Source: an uncultured Burkholderiales bacterium | GTDB lineage: Bacteria; Pseudomonadota; Gammaproteobacteria; Burkholderiales; Burkholderiaceae | Assembly (NCBI GenBank): GCA_946480465.1 | Contig: CAMLJY010000017.1 | Span: 35,468-99,467 of the forward strand | DNA length: 64,000 nt | Direction: 5' to 3' | Part shown: positions 61,914-64,000 of the stretch, piece by piece | Layout: each line of letters opens with the position of its first letter | How positions within the stretch are numbered: the stretch's first letter is position 1 | The notes under the pieces: generated by a model | The model's database searches: none | Seen by the model: the letters and a program-made list of their open reading frames with translations, nothing else | Told to the model about the DNA's origin: nothing | Translations under genes and position numbers: made by a program

Positions 61914-63617
61914 ATGGCCCATGCAGCCACCACCCACGTCAGCGGCGCTTCGGCGCCGATGACCAAAGAGGAGAAGAAAGTCATCTTCGCCTCGTCGCTC
62001 GGCACCGTGTTCGAGTGGTACGACTTCTACCTTTACGGTTCGCTCGCCGTCTTCATCGGCAAGCAGTTCTTCGCCGCGCTGGACCCGACGGCGCAGTTCA
62101 TCGCCTCGCTGCTCGCGTTCGCGGCCGGCTTCATCGTGCGGCCTTTCGGCGCGCTGGTGTTCGGCCGCCTGGGCGACATGATCGGCCGCAAGTACACCTT
62201 CCTGGTCACCATCCTGATCATGGGCCTGTCGACCTTCATCGTCGGCATCCTGCCCAGCTACTCGTCGATCGGCATCGCCGCGCCGATCATCCTCGTCGGC
62301 CTGCGCATCCTGCAGGGCCTGGCGCTGGGCGGTGAATACGGCGGTGCCGCGACCTACGTCGCCGAGCACGCGCCGCACGGCAAGCGCGGCGCCTACACCG
62401 CCTGGATCCAGACCACCGCGACGCTGGGCCTGTTCCTGTCGCTGATGGTGATCCTGGGCGTGCGCACCTGGATGGGCGACGCCGCCTTCGCCGAGTGGGG
62501 CTGGCGCATCCCGTTCATCGTCTCGATCCTGCTGCTGGCCATCAGCGTGTGGATCCGGCTGTCGATGAACGAGTCGCCCGCCTTCAAGAAGATGAAGGAA
62601 GAAGGCAAGGTCTCGAAGGCCCCGCTGTCGGAGTCCTTCGGCCAGTGGAAGAACGCCAAGATCGTCGCGCTGGCGCTGTTCGGCCTGGTGATGGGCCAGG
62701 GCGTGGTCTGGTACACGGGCCAGTTCTACGCGCTGTTCTTCCTGTCCAGCGTGCTGAAGGTGGACGCCGCGACGGCCAACGTCATGGTGGCGGTCTCGCT
62801 GATCATCGGCACGCCGCTGTTCGTCGTCTTCGGCACGCTGTCGGACAAGATCGGCCGCAAGCCCATCATCCTGGCCGGCATGCTGCTGGCGGTGCTGACC
62901 TACTTCCCGCTGTTCAAGGCCCTGACCGCGGCGGCCAACCCCGAGCTGGCCAAGGCCCAGGCCGCGGCCCAGATCGTCGTGCAGGCCGATCCCAGCACCT
63001 GCTCCTTCCAGGGCAGCCCGATTGCGCGTGAAGTCGACTTCACTTCCGCCTGCGACATCGCCAAGCGCGCGTTGACGCAGTCCTCCGCCAGCTACGAGAA
63101 CGTGCCCGCCGCCGCCGGCGCGCCCACCACCATCAAGATCGGCGACAAGGTGCTGACCCCGCCGACGGCCGCCACCACTGCCGGCGGCCACAAGTTCGAC
63201 GATGCGTCGACCAAGGCCATCGGGGCGTTCAAGAAGGAAGTCGCCGAAGCGCTGAAGGCCGCGGGCTACCCGTCCAAGGCGGCGCCCATCCCCTTCATGA
63301 GCGGCCAGTGGTGGACCATCGTCGGCATCCTGACCATCCTCGTGGTGTACGTGACCATGGTGTACGGCCCGATCGCCGCGATGCTGGTGGAGCTGTTCCC
63401 GACCCGCATCCGCTACACCTCGATGAGCCTGCCGTACCACATCGGCAACGGCTGGTTCGGCGGCCTGCTGCCGTCCATCACCTTCGCGATGGTGGCCTCC
63501 AACGGCAACATGTACCACGGCCTCTGGTACCCCATCGTGATCGCTGGAGTGTGCTTCGTGGTCGGCATGCTGTTCGTGCGTGAGACCAAGGACGTGGACA
63601 TCTACGCCCGCGACTGA
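61914..63617 (+). CDS. MFS transporter, metabolite:H+ symporter (MHS) family
   Basis: A 567-aa major-facilitator transporter with 12 helices. EWYDFYLYGSLAVFIGKQFF opens helix 1; GRLGDMIGRKYTFLVTILIM is the motif A loop; LVGLRILQGLALGGEYGGAA is helix 4 and GTLSDKIGRKPIILAG the second motif A. Unlike standard ~440-residue members it has a large insertion between helices 8 and 9-10, about residues 345-460, Ala/Thr-rich with two cysteines (DPSTCSFQ and TSACDIAK), likely periplasmic. AGGAGA is 8 nt before the ATG. Substrate unknown; relatives carry osmolytes, dicarboxylates or aromatic acids. Confidence 0.92.
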   Translation: MAHAATTHVSGASAPMTKEEKKVIFASSLGTVFEWYDFYLYGSLAVFIGKQFFAALDPTAQFIASLLAFAAGFIVRPFGALVFGRLGDMIGRKYTFLVTILIMGLSTFIVGILPSYSSIGIAAPIILVGLRILQGLALGGEYGGAATYVAEHAPHGKRGAYTAWIQTTATLGLFLSLMVILGVRTWMGDAAFAEWGWRIPFIVSILLLAISVWIRLSMNESPAFKKMKEEGKVSKAPLSESFGQWKNAKIVALALFGLVMGQGVVWYTGQFYALFFLSSVLKVDAATANVMVAVSLIIGTPLFVVFGTLSDKIGRKPIILAGMLLAVLTYFPLFKALTAAANPELAKAQAAAQIVVQADPSTCSFQGSPIAREVDFTSACDIAKRALTQSSASYENVPAAAGAPTTIKIGDKVLTPPTAATTAGGHKFDDASTKAIGAFKKEVAEALKAAGYPSKAAPIPFMSGQWWTIVGILTILVVYVTMVYGPIAAMLVELFPTRIRYTSMSLPYHIGNGWFGGLLPSITFAMVASNGNMYHGLWYPIVIAGVCFVVGMLFVRETKDVDIYARD

Positions 63618-63629
63618 TGGCGTGAAGAC

Positions 63630-63648
63630 GGCGCGCCCGCGGCGCGCC
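63630..63648 (+). terminator. Hairpin after the MHS transporter gene
   Basis: GGCGCGC/GCGCGCC with a 5-nt loop in the 72-bp gap before the small membrane gene. No T-run, so it may only partly stop transcription. Confidence 0.4.
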
Positions 63649-63689
63649 ATCGACGCCCGCCACCCTCCCAACTTCGGAAAGACCCTGCC

Positions 63690-63887
63690 ATGTGGAAGCT
63701 GCTGATCGCCTTCATCCTGTTCGCCGCCGTCGGCCTGTTCGTGCTCAAGAAGGCGGGGGGCGACATCGACATGGGCGGCGAGAAGCACGGCGTCGAGGCC
63801 AGCCATGCCGATTCCGCGGCCTCGGCCGCCTCCGCCCCGGCGACGCCGGCCTCGGCCGCGGCGCCGGCTTCCGCTGCGTCGAACTGA
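63690..63887 (+). CDS. Small single-helix membrane protein
   Basis: A 65-aa protein: one N-terminal transmembrane helix (KLLIAFILFAAVGLFVLKKA), then a polar stretch DIDMGGEKHGVEASHAD and an Ala/Ser/Pro-rich tail. GGAAAG lies 11 nt before the ATG. It is 72 bp after the MHS transporter on the same strand. Function unknown; the tail resembles flexible periplasmic linkers. Confidence 0.72.
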   Translation: MWKLLIAFILFAAVGLFVLKKAGGDIDMGGEKHGVEASHADSAASAASAPATPASAAAPASAASN

Positions 63888-63908
63888 GCCCGCGGCCGCG
63901 GCGGGCCC

Positions 63909-63928
63909 TGGCCGGCACAGGCCGGCCA
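63909..63928 (+). terminator. Hairpin after the small membrane gene
   Basis: TGGCCGGC/GCCGGCCA, perfect 8-bp arms with a 4-nt loop, 21 nt after the stop codon. Followed by TTGACC rather than a T-run. Confidence 0.45.
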
Positions 63929-63945
63929 TTGACCGGTATTGACCC

Positions 63946-64000
63946 GGCCCAGGCCCAGGCCCAGGCCCAGGCCCAGGCCCAGGCCCAGGCCCAGGCCCAG
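63946..64000. repeat. GGCCCA hexanucleotide tandem repeat, cut by window edge
   Basis: Nine perfect GGCCCA copies plus one base run to the end of the window, so the full length is unknown. Read in one forward frame it would code alternating Ala-Gln, and on the other strand Gly-Leu or Trp-Ala repeats. Confidence 0.95.

Overview
The window is a very GC-rich (roughly 70% by eye) chromosomal segment with dense, overlapping operons. The gene families point to a betaproteobacterium of the order Burkholderiales, probably of the Rubrivivax/Leptothrix/Roseateles type. This assignment is inference from gene content: a liu leucine-degradation cluster, bioADF, a fused PabB-PabC, many c-di-GMP and hybrid-kinase sensors, and a short secreted domain I associate with this order. 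No rRNA, tRNA, insertion sequence, prophage or CRISPR array was seen.

Layout. 1-3.3 kb: hisC, an acyl-CoA dehydrogenase and a homocysteine S-methyltransferase-like gene. 3.4-6.6 kb: a membrane diguanylate cyclase, a DsbA-like isomerase and a HemK-type methyltransferase. 6.7-10.7 kb: a surface-glycan cassette (methyltransferase, GtrB-like glycosyltransferase, GtrA flippase, polytopic membrane protein). 10.7-14.2 kb: a GlxA-type regulator divergent from a SnoaL-like gene, then DinB and a CurA-like reductase. 14.3-21.3 kb: a hybrid kinase, then a same-strand row SulP transporter - PAS kinase - NarL regulator - cyanase, followed by a decayed DUF1348 gene. 21.5-26.5 kb: an orphan peptide-binding protein, a Fic protein with its own wHTH and a probable operator, and an RCC1-repeat lipoprotein. 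26.5-28.2 kb: a badly broken Lhr-type helicase pseudogene. 28.3-31.6 kb: bioA-bioD-bioF. 31.6-39.2 kb: a hybrid kinase, pabBC fusion, DUF429, a tandem-sensor GGDEF protein and an EamA transporter. 39.2-47.4 kb: asparaginase, an OmpR-type two-component system with an outer-membrane barrel, then a tight run of detoxification-type genes (Nudix-GNAT fusion, GST, GFA protein, EcsC).

47.5-64 kb: a secreted beta-helix protein, then an AraC regulator divergent from the liu cluster: liuB, vapBC, GNAT-SnoaL fusion, alpha/beta hydrolase, liuC, DUF4126, liuD, a tandem hairpin-repeat array, an antisense small gene, then liuE, ybaK, DUF1289 and an HCCA-isomerase-like gene. An MHS-family transporter and a small membrane protein follow. 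LiuB/D carboxylate 3-methylcrotonyl-CoA, LiuC hydrates the product, and LiuE cleaves HMG-CoA to acetoacetate and acetyl-CoA. The usual liuA is absent beside them.

The most interesting unexplained signals are: (i) six tandem 30-33 bp palindrome-bearing repeats after liuD; (ii) a ~65-75-residue domain shared by two otherwise unrelated exported proteins; (iii) the SulP-kinase-regulator-cyanase row; (iv) an operator-like inverted repeat in the fic promoter; (v) two G4-tract repeats upstream of signalling genes; and (vi) a palindromic toxin-antitoxin operator overlapping the liuB stop codon. Alignment statements are made by eye; no database search was possible.
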